The notes under the pieces: generated by a model
Database searches by the model: none
What the model was told of the DNA's origin: nothing
Seen by the model: the letters and a program-made list of their open reading frames with translations, nothing else
From: an uncultured Neomegalonema sp.
GTDB lineage: Bacteria; Pseudomonadota; Alphaproteobacteria; Rhodobacterales; Rhodobacteraceae
Length of the DNA: 34,624 nt
Direction of reading: 5' to 3'
NCBI GenBank assembly: GCA_937958625.1
Contig: CALGNO010000168.1
Span: 1 to 34,624, forward strand
In this document: positions 1 to 8,066 of the stretch, in pieces
Position numbering within the stretch: the stretch's first letter is position 1
Layout of the letters: every line of letters begins with the position of its first letter
Program-made: the position numbers and the translations under genes

Positions 1-810
1 GCCGGGGGCCTCGGTATGGTGCAATAAGTAGGAGATCTGCGTCGGCACCACCGAAAACCATGAACACTCATGGTCGCGCACCCGGTCCCAGAAGGTCGAG
101 ACCGAGAATTTGCGCGGCATCGCCACGCTGCCCCCCGAGGCCAGTGGCCCCATCAGCGTCACGCACAAGCCATTGATATGATAAAGCGGCAAGACGCAGA
201 GCGCGCGGTCCTCCGCCGTCAATTCATGGGCAAGCGCTGCATTCCCACCCCCCGCGAGCAGGCTGGCCTGGGTCAGCACAACGCCCTTGGGTTTGCCGGT
301 CGTGCCCGAGGTATACATGAGCAGGCCGTCGGTATCGGCGGCGACTGGCGGCGCATCGCCGGTGCCCTCGAACCAGTCCGCACGCGCCGGAACCAGACGG
401 GGCCGCGTTGGCAGCGCAGCCGCCGCCTCGGTCAGCAAGTCGTGGCTGGTCTCATCCACAAAGACCAGCGCCGCGCCGGAATGTTTCAGCACGTAAGAGA
501 TCGTCGCCGATCCCGAGACGAGATTGACTGCGGTGGCAAGATAGCCGCCATAGAGGCACCCGAGAATCACCCGCGCCGCATCGGCCCCGTTGGCCATGGC
601 ATAGGCAACGGTATCACCGCGCTGCACGCCCTCCTCCGACAGACGGTGCGCAAAGGCTCGCGCCGCCATGCGCATGGCACCGTAGGTGACGGTCTCACCC
701 CGATGTGAATCGATCAGAAACGGCTTATCCGGTGTCTCATCGGCGCGGCGGTCGATCATGCCCCGCACCGAGAGGCCCGCAATCGCAGCCATTGTGAAAG
801 GCGCGCTCAT
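1..810 (-). CDS. AMP-forming acyl-CoA ligase, sulfoacetate-CoA ligase-like (SauT-like), 3' end outside window
   Basis: This is the N-terminal 270 residues of an ANL-superfamily acyl-CoA synthetase; the C-terminal half lies beyond the left edge. The P-loop signature YTSGTTGKPKG is at residues 166-176, preceded by DGLLM. These enzymes adenylate a carboxylate with ATP and transfer it to CoA. The start codon overlaps the stop of the upstream acylating aldehyde dehydrogenase as ATGA (810 to 807), so the two are probably translationally coupled. Ligase plus acylating dehydrogenase is the pair used for sulfoacetate (SauT makes sulfoacetyl-CoA, SauS reduces it to sulfoacetaldehyde). Substrate is inferred from this context only; malonate or another small acid remains possible. 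Family call is firm, the SauT role moderate. Confidence 0.85.
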   Translation of the reverse strand, partial: MSAPFTMAAIAGLSVRGMIDRRADETPDKPFLIDSHRGETVTYGAMRMAARAFAHRLSEEGVQRGDTVAYAMANGADAARVILGCLYGGYLATAVNLVSGSATISYVLKHSGAALVFVDETSHDLLTEAAAALPTRPRLVPARADWFEGTGDAPPVAADTDGLLMYTSGTTGKPKGVVLTQASLLAGGGNAALAHELTAEDRALCVLPLYHINGLCVTLMGPLASGGSVAMPRKFSVSTFWDRVRDHECSWFSVVPTQISYLLHHTEAPG

Positions 811-2234
811 CGTCCGGTGGTTTTCCAGTAATCGCCGAAGATGTCTTCGGGCGAAGGCTCATGGGGCGGGATGGTGCGGACGACCTTGGTGACATTCATG
901 AAGTGGGTGTAGTTGAGGTTCTCGTCGATGGAATTGCCACCCCAACTGCCGCACCCCATGGACAGCGAAAACGGCATCCCGTTGTCGAAGCTGCCCCCGG
1001 TCGCAAAGCAATGGGCCTGATTGACGATCACCCGACTGGTCGGCAGTTCCGACCCCAACGCCCTGGCGCGGTCATCATCGGCGGTATGAATGCCGACCGA
1101 ATGGCCCGCCCCCACATAGGCAAGGATACGCCCGGCCAGAGCCTTGGCGTCATCGAAATCGTTGGCCCGGTAAAGCGTTGTTACGAGCGACAGTTTCTCG
1201 CCCGATTCAGGGTAATCCGGGCCGATCCCCTCCCCGTCGATGACCAGAAAGCGCGCCGTATCAGCGTCGGCAACCTGAACGCCCGTGCGCTCGATCACCT
1301 TGTCGATGTCTTGCGCGAGCAGATGCCGGTTCAGATGGCCGCCGCCGAAAAGCGAGGTTTTCAGGGTTTCGGCTTCGGCTCCGGTCAGATGCCGACCACC
1401 CGCCGCGTGCAGCGCCGCCATGAAGGGCTCGAACACCCCATCCACAACGACAATCGCGTTCTCGGATGAGCAGGAGGTCGAATTGTCGAAGGTTTTCGAA
1501 GCCGAAATCTTGCGGGCGGCCTCGGTCAAGTCCGCCGTTTCATCGACGATCACCGTCACATTCCCAGCCCCCACGCCGAGTGCGGGCGTGCCGGAGGAAT
1601 AGGCACGCCGGACATTGTCCTGACTGCCGGTCACGACCAGCAGATCGACACTTTCCATCAGGCGTTGGGTCTTCACCTTTGAGGCGGGTGCGGGGAGCAT
1701 TTGCACCAGATCGCGGGGCACGCCCAGTAGATCGAACTCAGCATGGATATAGCCAAGCAGCGTCTCACAAGCCGCGATCCCCTTCGGCGAGGGGGCCAGG
1801 ATGATCGCGTTACCGCATTTCACCGCGTTGATGGCATTGTTGGCCGGGGTCGCGACCGGATTGGTCGAGGGCACCACCGCGCCGACTACACCCTTGGGCC
1901 GTGCGATGCGCGTGATCCCCTTGGCCGGGTCTTCGGACAGCACGCCAAAGGTCGTCGCCCCGGCAATGTCGCGCAGCAGGCCAAGGGTCTTGCGGTGATT
2001 CTTGGTGATCTTGTCGGCGACATTGCCGAGGCCGGTGGTCTCGACCGCGAGTGTCGCCATTTCGCGGTTGCGCTCGGGTTCCATGATCGCCCAGCCGATG
2101 GCAAGCGCCGCCCGGTCATACCGCGCCTGATCCGCGCCATCGACAAAAGCGGCCTGCGCCGCGCGGGCACGGGCGACGAGGGCATCGACGAGGGCTTCTT
2201 CGGCGGACGGGTCGGCGGGGGCTGGGGCGTCCAT
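807..2234 (-). CDS. Acylating aldehyde dehydrogenase, probable sulfoacetaldehyde dehydrogenase (SauS-like)
   Basis: A 475-residue CoA-acylating aldehyde dehydrogenase of the ALDH superfamily, cytoplasmic, interconverting an acyl-CoA and its aldehyde with NAD(P)H. The catalytic Cys is Cys255 in DNSTSCSSEN; the cofactor-side motif GVVGAVVPSTNPVATP is at 115-130 and a glycine-rich GCGSWGGNS is near the C-terminus. The Cys motif resembles SauS-type enzymes rather than EutE or AdhE as far as I can recall; no alignment was possible. ATG at 2234 has AGGAG eight bases upstream. It overlaps the ligase gene by four bases. It lies 146 bases after tctC, the gap being filled by a palindromic repeat. Family firm, substrate inferred. 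Confidence 0.85.
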   Translation of the reverse strand: MDAPAPADPSAEEALVDALVARARAAQAAFVDGADQARYDRAALAIGWAIMEPERNREMATLAVETTGLGNVADKITKNHRKTLGLLRDIAGATTFGVLSEDPAKGITRIARPKGVVGAVVPSTNPVATPANNAINAVKCGNAIILAPSPKGIAACETLLGYIHAEFDLLGVPRDLVQMLPAPASKVKTQRLMESVDLLVVTGSQDNVRRAYSSGTPALGVGAGNVTVIVDETADLTEAARKISASKTFDNSTSCSSENAIVVVDGVFEPFMAALHAAGGRHLTGAEAETLKTSLFGGGHLNRHLLAQDIDKVIERTGVQVADADTARFLVIDGEGIGPDYPESGEKLSLVTTLYRANDFDDAKALAGRILAYVGAGHSVGIHTADDDRARALGSELPTSRVIVNQAHCFATGGSFDNGMPFSLSMGCGSWGGNSIDENLNYTHFMNVTKVVRTIPPHEPSPEDIFGDYWKTTGR

Positions 2235-2241
2235 CTGGTTT

Positions 2242-2320
2242 ACTCCTGCCCCGGACTCGATCCGGGGCCTCTATAAAAGGCTCTCAGAAGTTCGAGGTCC
2301 CGGAGCAAGTCCGGGACAGC
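2242..2320. repeat. Double-hairpin palindromic repeat between tctC and the SauS-like gene
   Basis: Two perfect hairpins sit in tandem: 2249-2267 (CCCCGGA, 5-base loop, TCCGGGG) and 2297-2317 (GTCCCGGA, 5-base loop, TCCGGGAC). The layout and the 'CCCGGACTCGATCCGGG' core match dispersed intergenic palindromes common in Rhodobacterales and other Alphaproteobacteria. The element at 15637-15723 has the same architecture. Neither hairpin is followed by a T-run, so it is not an obvious intrinsic terminator. It lies inside an apparent operon and could affect mRNA stability or relative expression. Confidence 0.75.
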
Positions 2321-2380
2321 GATTCATGATGGCAAGGATGCCCCCGCGCAAACGCGCGGTGCCGAGGGCGAGATATGGGA

Positions 2381-3355
2381 TCAAAGCCCCTCGAGCAACT
2401 CGGCCAAGGTTTCCTGACGCTTGGCCCACATGGCCTGCACTTCTTCGCGGTTCATGACGCGCAGGGGCGAGCCGCCCGCTGCCATCCGCTTGGTCACGCG
2501 GGCGTGGTTGAACATCGCGGGCACTTTCTCGGCCAGCGTGTCGATCACTTCCTGCGGCGTGCCCTTGGGCACCATCAGGCCACGGAAGTTCACCGAGGCG
2601 TTGTCGACATCATACCCGGCCTCCATCAGCGTTGGCACGTCGGGCAGGAACTCTTCGTTGCGCTCCAGATCAGCCACGGCCAGCACCTTGACATTGCCGG
2701 CTTCAGCCGCGCGGAACGCATCGGAGAGGTTGTTGATGCCGCCGGTCACGTCGCCCGCAACAACGGCCTTCATCGCCGCAGCGCCGCCGCCCTTGGTGGG
2801 GATGTAGACGAATTTCGCATCGGTCGCCTTTTGCAGTTGCAGTGCCGCAATATGGTGACCAACGAACAGGCCTGCGCCGGACAGAGTGACCTTGCCGGGG
2901 TTTTCCTTGGCAAAGTCCACCATCTCTTGAATCGTGTTGTAGGGGCTGTCGGCGGGCACCACGACCACGGCGGGGTCAGCGCCCCAGTTGGCAATCGGTT
3001 CAAAGCTGTCGGCGGAATACTGCACGCCGCCCTTGATCGACTGGGCAATGAAGTGCGGCACGTTATAGGCCGACATCATATAGCCATCGGCCTCGGCCTC
3101 GCTGGCGAACCAGTTCCAGCCAACGCGGCCCCCGGCACCGGGCTTGTTGAGGATGTACATGGGCTGGCCCAGCATGTCCTCGTTGCCCGCGACCATGGTC
3201 ACGATCCGCGCCTGAAAGTCGGTCGCGCCGCCTGCGCCGTAAGAGACGGCCACGCCGATGGGGCGCGAGGGATAGTCATCGGCCATCGCCGGAACCGCAC
3301 CGGCCAAAGTCGCCGCAACCAGCGACGCGCCAAAAGTCTTCAACAGTGTCTTCAT
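2381..3355 (-). CDS. tctC: Tripartite tricarboxylate transporter substrate-binding protein (TctC/Bug family)
   Basis: A 324-residue periplasmic binding protein of the Bug/TctC family. It begins with a Sec signal peptide (MKTLLKTFGASLVAATLAG, cleavage after AMA), followed by the typical YPSRPIGVAVSYGAGGATD start of the mature protein. It would capture a small carboxylate and deliver it to the TctAB permease. The chosen ATG at 3355 has GGGAGAG just upstream; a longer frame back to 3496 would bury the signal peptide and overlap tctB, so it is rejected. It follows tctB with a 38-base gap. Ligand cannot be read from sequence; the downstream SauS/SauT-like pair suggests sulfoacetate. Confidence 0.92.
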   Translation of the reverse strand: MKTLLKTFGASLVAATLAGAVPAMADDYPSRPIGVAVSYGAGGATDFQARIVTMVAGNEDMLGQPMYILNKPGAGGRVGWNWFASEAEADGYMMSAYNVPHFIAQSIKGGVQYSADSFEPIANWGADPAVVVVPADSPYNTIQEMVDFAKENPGKVTLSGAGLFVGHHIAALQLQKATDAKFVYIPTKGGGAAAMKAVVAGDVTGGINNLSDAFRAAEAGNVKVLAVADLERNEEFLPDVPTLMEAGYDVDNASVNFRGLMVPKGTPQEVIDTLAEKVPAMFNHARVTKRMAAGGSPLRVMNREEVQAMWAKRQETLAELLEGL

Positions 3356-3393
3356 TCGTTTCTCTCCCAAAAATCTCTGCCCGGTGTTCCGGG

Positions 3394-3855
3394 TCAAAGG
3401 AAGTGTCCTCGCGGCGTCTGCACCTTCAGCAATAGCGTGAACAATGCGTAGATGATCGCCATGAAAATCGTCGTGACTATGACCCGTTTCAGCCACGCGC
3501 GTCCATTACTCAGCGGCTCCGGGTCATAGAGCGTGTAGAGGATAAAGAACGCGGCGGTCGAACTGGCGTAAAAGCCAACCGTCTTCGCGGCCCAAAACAC
3601 ATAGACCAGCGTCACCAACAGCCCCGGCGCAATCGCTAGCGCGGTCTCGGCGCTCAGGCCCTCGCCGACCTTAGAGAGGGCGAGAAACGCGCGGATGAAG
3701 TTCCATGCCGCCAGCACCATGAAAAAGACCGAGATCAGGCGCGGAAACAAAAAGGCTTCTGCGGGTTGCTGGGTAAAGCTCAGCCAGCCGACGATCAGCG
3801 CCACGACCAGGATGATCGACGAGGCGATCAGATGTTGGGTGCGAGAGGCGGTCAT
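3394..3855 (-). CDS. tctB: Tripartite tricarboxylate transporter small membrane subunit TctB
   Basis: A 153-residue inner-membrane protein with about four hydrophobic segments: near residues 10-28, 35-58, 85-110 and 128-147. Length, order between tctA and tctC, and the AFLFPRLISVF motif are typical of TctB. It partners TctA in sodium- or proton-driven uptake of the ligand held by TctC. Its ATG overlaps the tctA stop as ATGA (3855 to 3852), indicating translational coupling. Confidence 0.9.
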   Translation of the reverse strand: MTASRTQHLIASSIILVVALIVGWLSFTQQPAEAFLFPRLISVFFMVLAAWNFIRAFLALSKVGEGLSAETALAIAPGLLVTLVYVFWAAKTVGFYASSTAAFFILYTLYDPEPLSNGRAWLKRVIVTTIFMAIIYALFTLLLKVQTPRGHFL

Positions 3856-5375
3856 TGCGCGGCCACCCGCTGGGCGGCATCGGCGCGGGCGCTGGCCCGG
3901 TGGGACAGGAACGAATAGCCGATGGAGGCGATCACGAGCACGATCAGCACGATATTCAGCGGGCCGGTCATGAAATACATCACATTCGGCCAGTCATCGT
4001 AGACAGCGTTCGCAATCAGCGACCCCTGCACGAAATTGGATTCCGCAATCGGCCCCAGGATCAGCCCCAGCACCACCGGCGCGGCGGAGAACCCGAACTT
4101 CTCCAGAAAATACATGCCGAGCCCCAGCGACAGCATGATCCAGACATCCCCCATGGATTGCTGCACCGAATACGATCCGAACAGCGCCAGAACGAGCACG
4201 GCAGATGCCATGATCGGCAAGGGCGCGCGGGCGATCTTCGCCGCCCATTTCGCGATGGCGATACCGAAGATAACCATTAGAACTTGCCCGATCAGCATCG
4301 AGTTGATGAAGGTCCATGCCACCTCCGGATTGCGCTCGAACAGGTCGGTGCCGGGGAAAATGCCATGGATCAGCAATCCGCCCAGCAGCACGGCGGCGGT
4401 GGGGCTGCCCGGAATCGACAGGGTCAGCAGAGGCACCAGCGACGGGCCGACCATGGCGTTATTAGCCGACTCGGCGGCAATCAGGCCCTCGGGGTGGCCG
4501 GTGCCGAACTTTTCCTTATGGGGCGAGAATTTCTTGGCCTGATCATAGGCGACGAGACCCGCGATCTGCCCCCCGATACCGGGAATCAGACCCACAATCG
4601 ACCCGATGATCGTGCCGATGGTCAGGGGCCGCCCGCTACGCCCGATCTCGCGCACCGAATCGGAGAACGCATGGACGGGCACCGCGACCGTCTCGATCAC
4701 GACCTTCCGGCGGCCCTTGGCGAACATGTCGAGGACTTGCGGGATGGCGAAGATGCCGATCAGGGCCGCGATGATGTGGATGCCGCCGGTCAGGGCATCG
4801 TGAAAGATAAACCGCTGGGCGCCCTGAATATCGTCATAGCCGATCATCGACAGCCACAGGCCGATACAGCCGGATAGCAGCCCCTTTACGAAGGACTTGG
4901 AGTCCAGCGACCCGATCACCGTCACGCCCAAGATCGCCAGCCAGAAGAGATGCGACGGGCCAAAGGCCAGTGCCCATTGGGCCAGCAACGGCGTCAGGAA
5001 AATCAGCAGCAAAACGCCAATGACCCCGCCAATCCCCGAGGACAGGAAAGACAGGTGCAGCGCCCGCGCCCCCTCGCCCTTTCGCGCCATCGCATTGCCA
5101 TCGAGCGCCGTGGCGATATTGGCCGGAGCGCCTGGAATCTTCAGCAAAATCGCGCTCACCGCGCCGCCCGCGACCGTTGAGGTGTAAGCGGCCCCGAGCA
5201 GAATCAGGCCCTGGGTCGGCGACAGGTGAAAGGTGAACGGGATCAGCAGCGCCACGGCCATGGTCGGCGACAGGCCGGGCGTCGCACCCAGAATCAGGCC
5301 TCCGACCGTTCCGCCAAGCAACAGCAGAAAGGCGACGGGCTCGAACACCCCGCCAAAATAGGCCAGAAACTCCAT
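3852..5375 (-). CDS. tctA: Tripartite tricarboxylate transporter large permease TctA
   Basis: A 507-residue polytopic permease, the usual TctA length. Family hallmarks are GLILGATPGLSPTMAVAL near the N-terminus and GLIPGIGGQIAGLVAYDQAK in the middle, the duplicated glycine-rich re-entrant motifs. Start at 5375 (MEFLAYFG) is preferred over the upstream ATG at 5423 because it matches the family N-terminus and has GGGAGGA about ten bases upstream. It heads the tctABC-sauS-sauT unit. No regulator gene is adjacent. Confidence 0.92.
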   Translation of the reverse strand: MEFLAYFGGVFEPVAFLLLLGGTVGGLILGATPGLSPTMAVALLIPFTFHLSPTQGLILLGAAYTSTVAGGAVSAILLKIPGAPANIATALDGNAMARKGEGARALHLSFLSSGIGGVIGVLLLIFLTPLLAQWALAFGPSHLFWLAILGVTVIGSLDSKSFVKGLLSGCIGLWLSMIGYDDIQGAQRFIFHDALTGGIHIIAALIGIFAIPQVLDMFAKGRRKVVIETVAVPVHAFSDSVREIGRSGRPLTIGTIIGSIVGLIPGIGGQIAGLVAYDQAKKFSPHKEKFGTGHPEGLIAAESANNAMVGPSLVPLLTLSIPGSPTAAVLLGGLLIHGIFPGTDLFERNPEVAWTFINSMLIGQVLMVIFGIAIAKWAAKIARAPLPIMASAVLVLALFGSYSVQQSMGDVWIMLSLGLGMYFLEKFGFSAAPVVLGLILGPIAESNFVQGSLIANAVYDDWPNVMYFMTGPLNIVLIVLVIASIGYSFLSHRASARADAAQRVAAQ

Positions 5376-5531
5376 CTCCGGGTCGTCCTCCCATGCCGCG
5401 CCGCTTGCGGGCGCTGACGGCAAGAACCGTATCTATTGGAAACCCCGATGCAACAGTTTTCAGCGTGCCGTTCTTGCGAGACAGCATAAGCGCTCCGCGA
5501 GAGGTCAGAGAAAACGCTGTTAACGGTGAAA

Positions 5532-5608
5532 TGGTCGGAGCGGTAGGATTCGAACCTACGACCCCCTGGTCCCAAACCAGGTGCGCTACCAGACTGCGCC
5601 ACGCTCCG
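5532..5608 (-). tRNA. tRNA-Pro(TGG)
   Basis: A 77-base cloverleaf read on the minus strand, beginning CGGAGCG at 5608. The seven-pair acceptor stem closes with CGCTCCG (5542-5536), followed by discriminator A and an encoded CCA. The anticodon loop TTTGGGA carries TGG between CTGG and CCAG arms, and the T arm contains GGTTCGAATCC. It lies immediately upstream of the tctABC unit in the same orientation, so that unit sits on the 3' side of the tRNA, the usual position of integrated islands. Confidence 0.97.
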
Positions 5609-5617
5609 ACAGCGCGG

Positions 5618-5646
5618 GGCATAGCGCATTGGCTCGGCTGCGGCAA
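5618..5646 (-). promoter_or_regulatory. Predicted sigma-70 promoter of tRNA-Pro
   Basis: On the minus strand, TTGCCG (5646-5641) is separated by 17 bases from TATGCC (5623-5618), about ten bases before the tRNA 5' end at 5608. Spacing and position fit a housekeeping promoter. The rest of the gene-free interval 5647-5912 shows no recognisable gene or structure. Confidence 0.5.
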
Positions 5647-5912
5647 GCACCAGCGCACATGATTTTAGCAATCCCTCAAAGTCGGAAACCGGCCCTGGGG
5701 CCAGGCGTGGATATCTGGCCGGACATTCTGCGCCCGGTGGACGCGATGTTGACCCCGAAAACGCAGGTGAGACCGATAAACGGCACTATCGCCACAAATT
5801 CGCTGCGACCTTTTTAACCGCCGCTGCCATTTCATCCCGAATGTGATCGGGCCGCGACGTCTTGAGCGGCTTGCGTTCAACATGGATCGGCAAGCGTCAG
5901 TTTTGGTGCGGC

Positions 5913-6671
5913 CTAGACTTTGCTCATCCAGGCAAGTGTATCGTCCGTATTGCCGTCCGGTCTGTACTCCGCGCCCAAGGGTGCCGCGTAGCCCAGATCC
6001 GCAATGACCCTGAAGATATGCGGATAGTTCACCTCCCCGTGATCCGGCGCACCACGGTCGGGAACGGAGGCAAACTGGATATGGCCGATCGACGGCAACA
6101 AGGCCTCGATCCGATGGGTCAGGTCACCCTCCATCAACTGCACATGATAGCAATCGAACATCAATTTCAGGTTCGGCGCGCCGACGTCGTCGATGATCGT
6201 TAGTGCCTGATTGGTCGTGGTCAGGAAATAACCCGGCGCGTCATATTTGTTCAGCGGCTCGATCAGGATGGTGATGCCGTGGGGGGCCGCATTGGCGCAG
6301 GCGTATTTCAGCGCATCGACAAAGGTCCGATGCGCCTGCTGCCCCTCGGCGAACCCGGCCATGACGTGGATATTTGGGGTGTCGATGGCGATGGCATAGG
6401 CGATGGCTTCATCAATGGCGGAACGCGCCTCGGCTTCGCGACCGGGAAGGGCACATAAGCCATTGTCACCGGCTGAGACATCGCCGCGCCGGGTATTGAG
6501 ACCCAGCATCCGAAGCCCGGTTGCGGCGAGTGCAGCTTTGACGTCTTCGACGGCGACGTCATAGGGAAAGTGACATTCGACGGCATCGAAACCGGCGGCC
6601 TTGGCGGCGTGAATCGCATCGGGCAAGGGGCGGTCCGTCCACAGAAAGCCCAGATTTGCCGAGAATTTCAT
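5913..6671 (-). CDS. Hydroxypyruvate isomerase family protein (Hyi/OtnI type TIM barrel)
   Basis: A 252-residue AP-endonuclease-2-like TIM barrel, close to the roughly 258 residues usual for Hyi. The start MKFSANLGFLW and the motifs GLNTRRGD, ILIEPLNKYDAPGYF, MFDCYHVQ and LGAEYRP are family hallmarks; the Glu, Asp and Glu in the last three are expected metal ligands. It interconverts hydroxypyruvate and tartronate semialdehyde, or the related 2-oxo-tetronate in OtnI. ATG 6671 has GGAG eight bases upstream; a longer frame to 6848 overlaps a terminator and is rejected. It stands alone, so which substrate applies cannot be told from context. Confidence 0.88.
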   Translation of the reverse strand: MKFSANLGFLWTDRPLPDAIHAAKAAGFDAVECHFPYDVAVEDVKAALAATGLRMLGLNTRRGDVSAGDNGLCALPGREAEARSAIDEAIAYAIAIDTPNIHVMAGFAEGQQAHRTFVDALKYACANAAPHGITILIEPLNKYDAPGYFLTTTNQALTIIDDVGAPNLKLMFDCYHVQLMEGDLTHRIEALLPSIGHIQFASVPDRGAPDHGEVNYPHIFRVIADLGYAAPLGAEYRPDGNTDDTLAWMSKV

Positions 6672-6832
6672 CCATCCCACTCCAAATCGAATCGCGCCGT
6701 CAACGCCTGCACCCCGAGAGTAAGACTCTGCGGCGATGAACTGTAGGACCGAGGCGTTATCATCTCCGCCGCGCACTCCCTCGCACCATATCTGCGAATT
6801 CGGCGGCACCCGGCACCTGATCCGCCTGAACG

Positions 6833-6862
6833 AAAAAAGGCGCCGCAACCGCGACGCCTTTT
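6833..6862 (-). terminator. Intrinsic terminator after the cyclophilin gene
   Basis: On the minus strand a ten-pair stem AAGGCGTCGC / GCGGCGCCTT (one G-T pair) with a GGTT loop is followed by a run of T. It begins about 20 bases after the cyclophilin stop and separates that gene from the hydroxypyruvate isomerase gene. Confidence 0.8.
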
Positions 6863-6883
6863 CCTATCGAGTTCAGACCGCGC

Positions 6884-7447
6884 TTACTGCGTGTCGGCGT
6901 AGACCTTGACCGACACCATCTTGTCGGGATCGGTGACCGACCCCGAACCGGGCGCGCCGCGCTTGAGGCCGTCGACCAGCTCCATGCCGTCGATGACTTT
7001 GCCCAGATACGTGTACTGGCCGTTCAGGTGCGGGCTGTGATCGAAGACGATGAAGAACTGGCTGTCCGCGCTGTTCGGGTTCGCCGCGCGGGCCATACCG
7101 AGGGCACCGCGCACGAAATCCGCATCGGTGAACTCGGCGTCGATATTCTTGCCCGAACCACTGGTGCCGGTGCCGGTCGGATCGCCGGTCTGCGCCATGA
7201 AGCCGTCGATCACGCGGTGAAAGACGATGCCGTCGTAGAAACCTTCACGGGTCAGTTCCTTGATCCGCGCGACGTGGTTAGGGGCGTGCTCGGAGGACAG
7301 CTCGATCAGCACAGTGCCGCTTTCAAGCTCCATCGCGAGGGTATTTTCAGGGTCGTTGACCGTCACAGCATGTTCCTCTGCCAGCGCCGCCTGGGACGCG
7401 ATTCCGCCGAGCATGAGCGCGAGCGCGAAGCCCATTATCTGTCTCAT
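6884..7447 (-). CDS. Secreted cyclophilin-type peptidyl-prolyl cis-trans isomerase
   Basis: A 187-residue cyclophilin with a Sec signal peptide (about residues 1-23, ending AALA), so probably periplasmic. It catalyses cis-trans isomerisation of Xaa-Pro bonds. The catalytic stretch FHRVIDGFMAQTGDP is at 76-90, with GALGMARAANPNSADSQFFI further on. The central domain is the short bacterial PpiA/PpiB type. ATG 7447 has GGAG six bases upstream. It lies downstream of coaD in the same direction and ends at a strong terminator. Confidence 0.93.
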   Translation of the reverse strand: MRQIMGFALALMLGGIASQAALAEEHAVTVNDPENTLAMELESGTVLIELSSEHAPNHVARIKELTREGFYDGIVFHRVIDGFMAQTGDPTGTGTSGSGKNIDAEFTDADFVRGALGMARAANPNSADSQFFIVFDHSPHLNGQYTYLGKVIDGMELVDGLKRGAPGSGSVTDPDKMVSVKVYADTQ

Positions 7448-7533
7448 CTCAATCTCCGTTATTCCATCGCCCGAACACCGCCGGGCACAGCGGACGGCTA
7501 CAGCCTCCCGGCCTCCACGTCAAATCTGCCGTC

Positions 7534-8064
7534 TCAGTCGGGGCGGCTGTAACGCGCCTTCAACGCATCGTGGACGGACGGCGTGACGAAACTGGAGACG
7601 TCGCCGCCCAGCCGCGCGATCTCCTTCACCAGCCGCGATGCAATCGCCTGGTGTTCCGGTTCGGCCATCAGGAACACCGTCTCGATCCGATCATTCAGCG
7701 AGCGGTTCATGCACGCCATCTGAAACTCGTACTCGAAATCGGATACGGCGCGCAGACCGCGAAAGATGACCTCGGCCCCCAGATCGCTGGCATAGGACAT
7801 CAGCAACCGGTCGAAAACCTCGATCTGGATGCTGCCCAGCCCTTCGCCATCGGGCATGGCATCGATTTCTGCCTGCACCAGCGCCATGCGTTCCTTGGTG
7901 GAAAACAGCGGCCCCTTGCCGTCGTTCTTGGCCACGCCGATGATCAGATGATCCACCAGCTTTCGCGCCCGCTGGATCACGTCGAGATGGCCGAGGGTCA
8001 CCGGATCGAAGGTTCCGGGATAAAGGCCGACCCTGCGGCCCTTGGCCCTTGCCGCGTCAGACAC
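7534..8064 (-). CDS. coaD: Phosphopantetheine adenylyltransferase
   Basis: CoaD makes dephospho-CoA from 4'-phosphopantetheine and ATP, the penultimate CoA step. The nucleotidyltransferase motif TLGH is at residues 23-26 within YPGTFDPVTLGH; RGLRAVSDFEYEFQMACMN and VSSFVTPSV are further hallmarks. Length is about 176 residues, slightly long because of an 11-residue N-terminal extension. There is no ATG: GTG at 8064 has AGGG six bases upstream and is preferred. TTG at 8070, overlapping the CBS gene stop, is the alternative. Probably co-transcribed with the upstream CBS gene. Confidence 0.93.
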   Translation of the reverse strand: MSDAARAKGRRVGLYPGTFDPVTLGHLDVIQRARKLVDHLIIGVAKNDGKGPLFSTKERMALVQAEIDAMPDGEGLGSIQIEVFDRLLMSYASDLGAEVIFRGLRAVSDFEYEFQMACMNRSLNDRIETVFLMAEPEHQAIASRLVKEIARLGGDVSSFVTPSVHDALKARYSRPD

Positions 8065-8066
8065 GC

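Noticed and set aside
2249..2317. Hairpins after tctC as intrinsic terminators
   Set aside because: Neither stem is followed by a T-run, and the genes on both sides look like one unit; better explained as a dispersed repeat.
2375..3451. Long plus-strand open frame of 358 codons opposite tctC
   Set aside because: Antisense shadow of a GC-rich gene: His/Arg/Gly-rich translation, no family resemblance, no ribosome-binding site, while the minus strand encodes a complete TctC.
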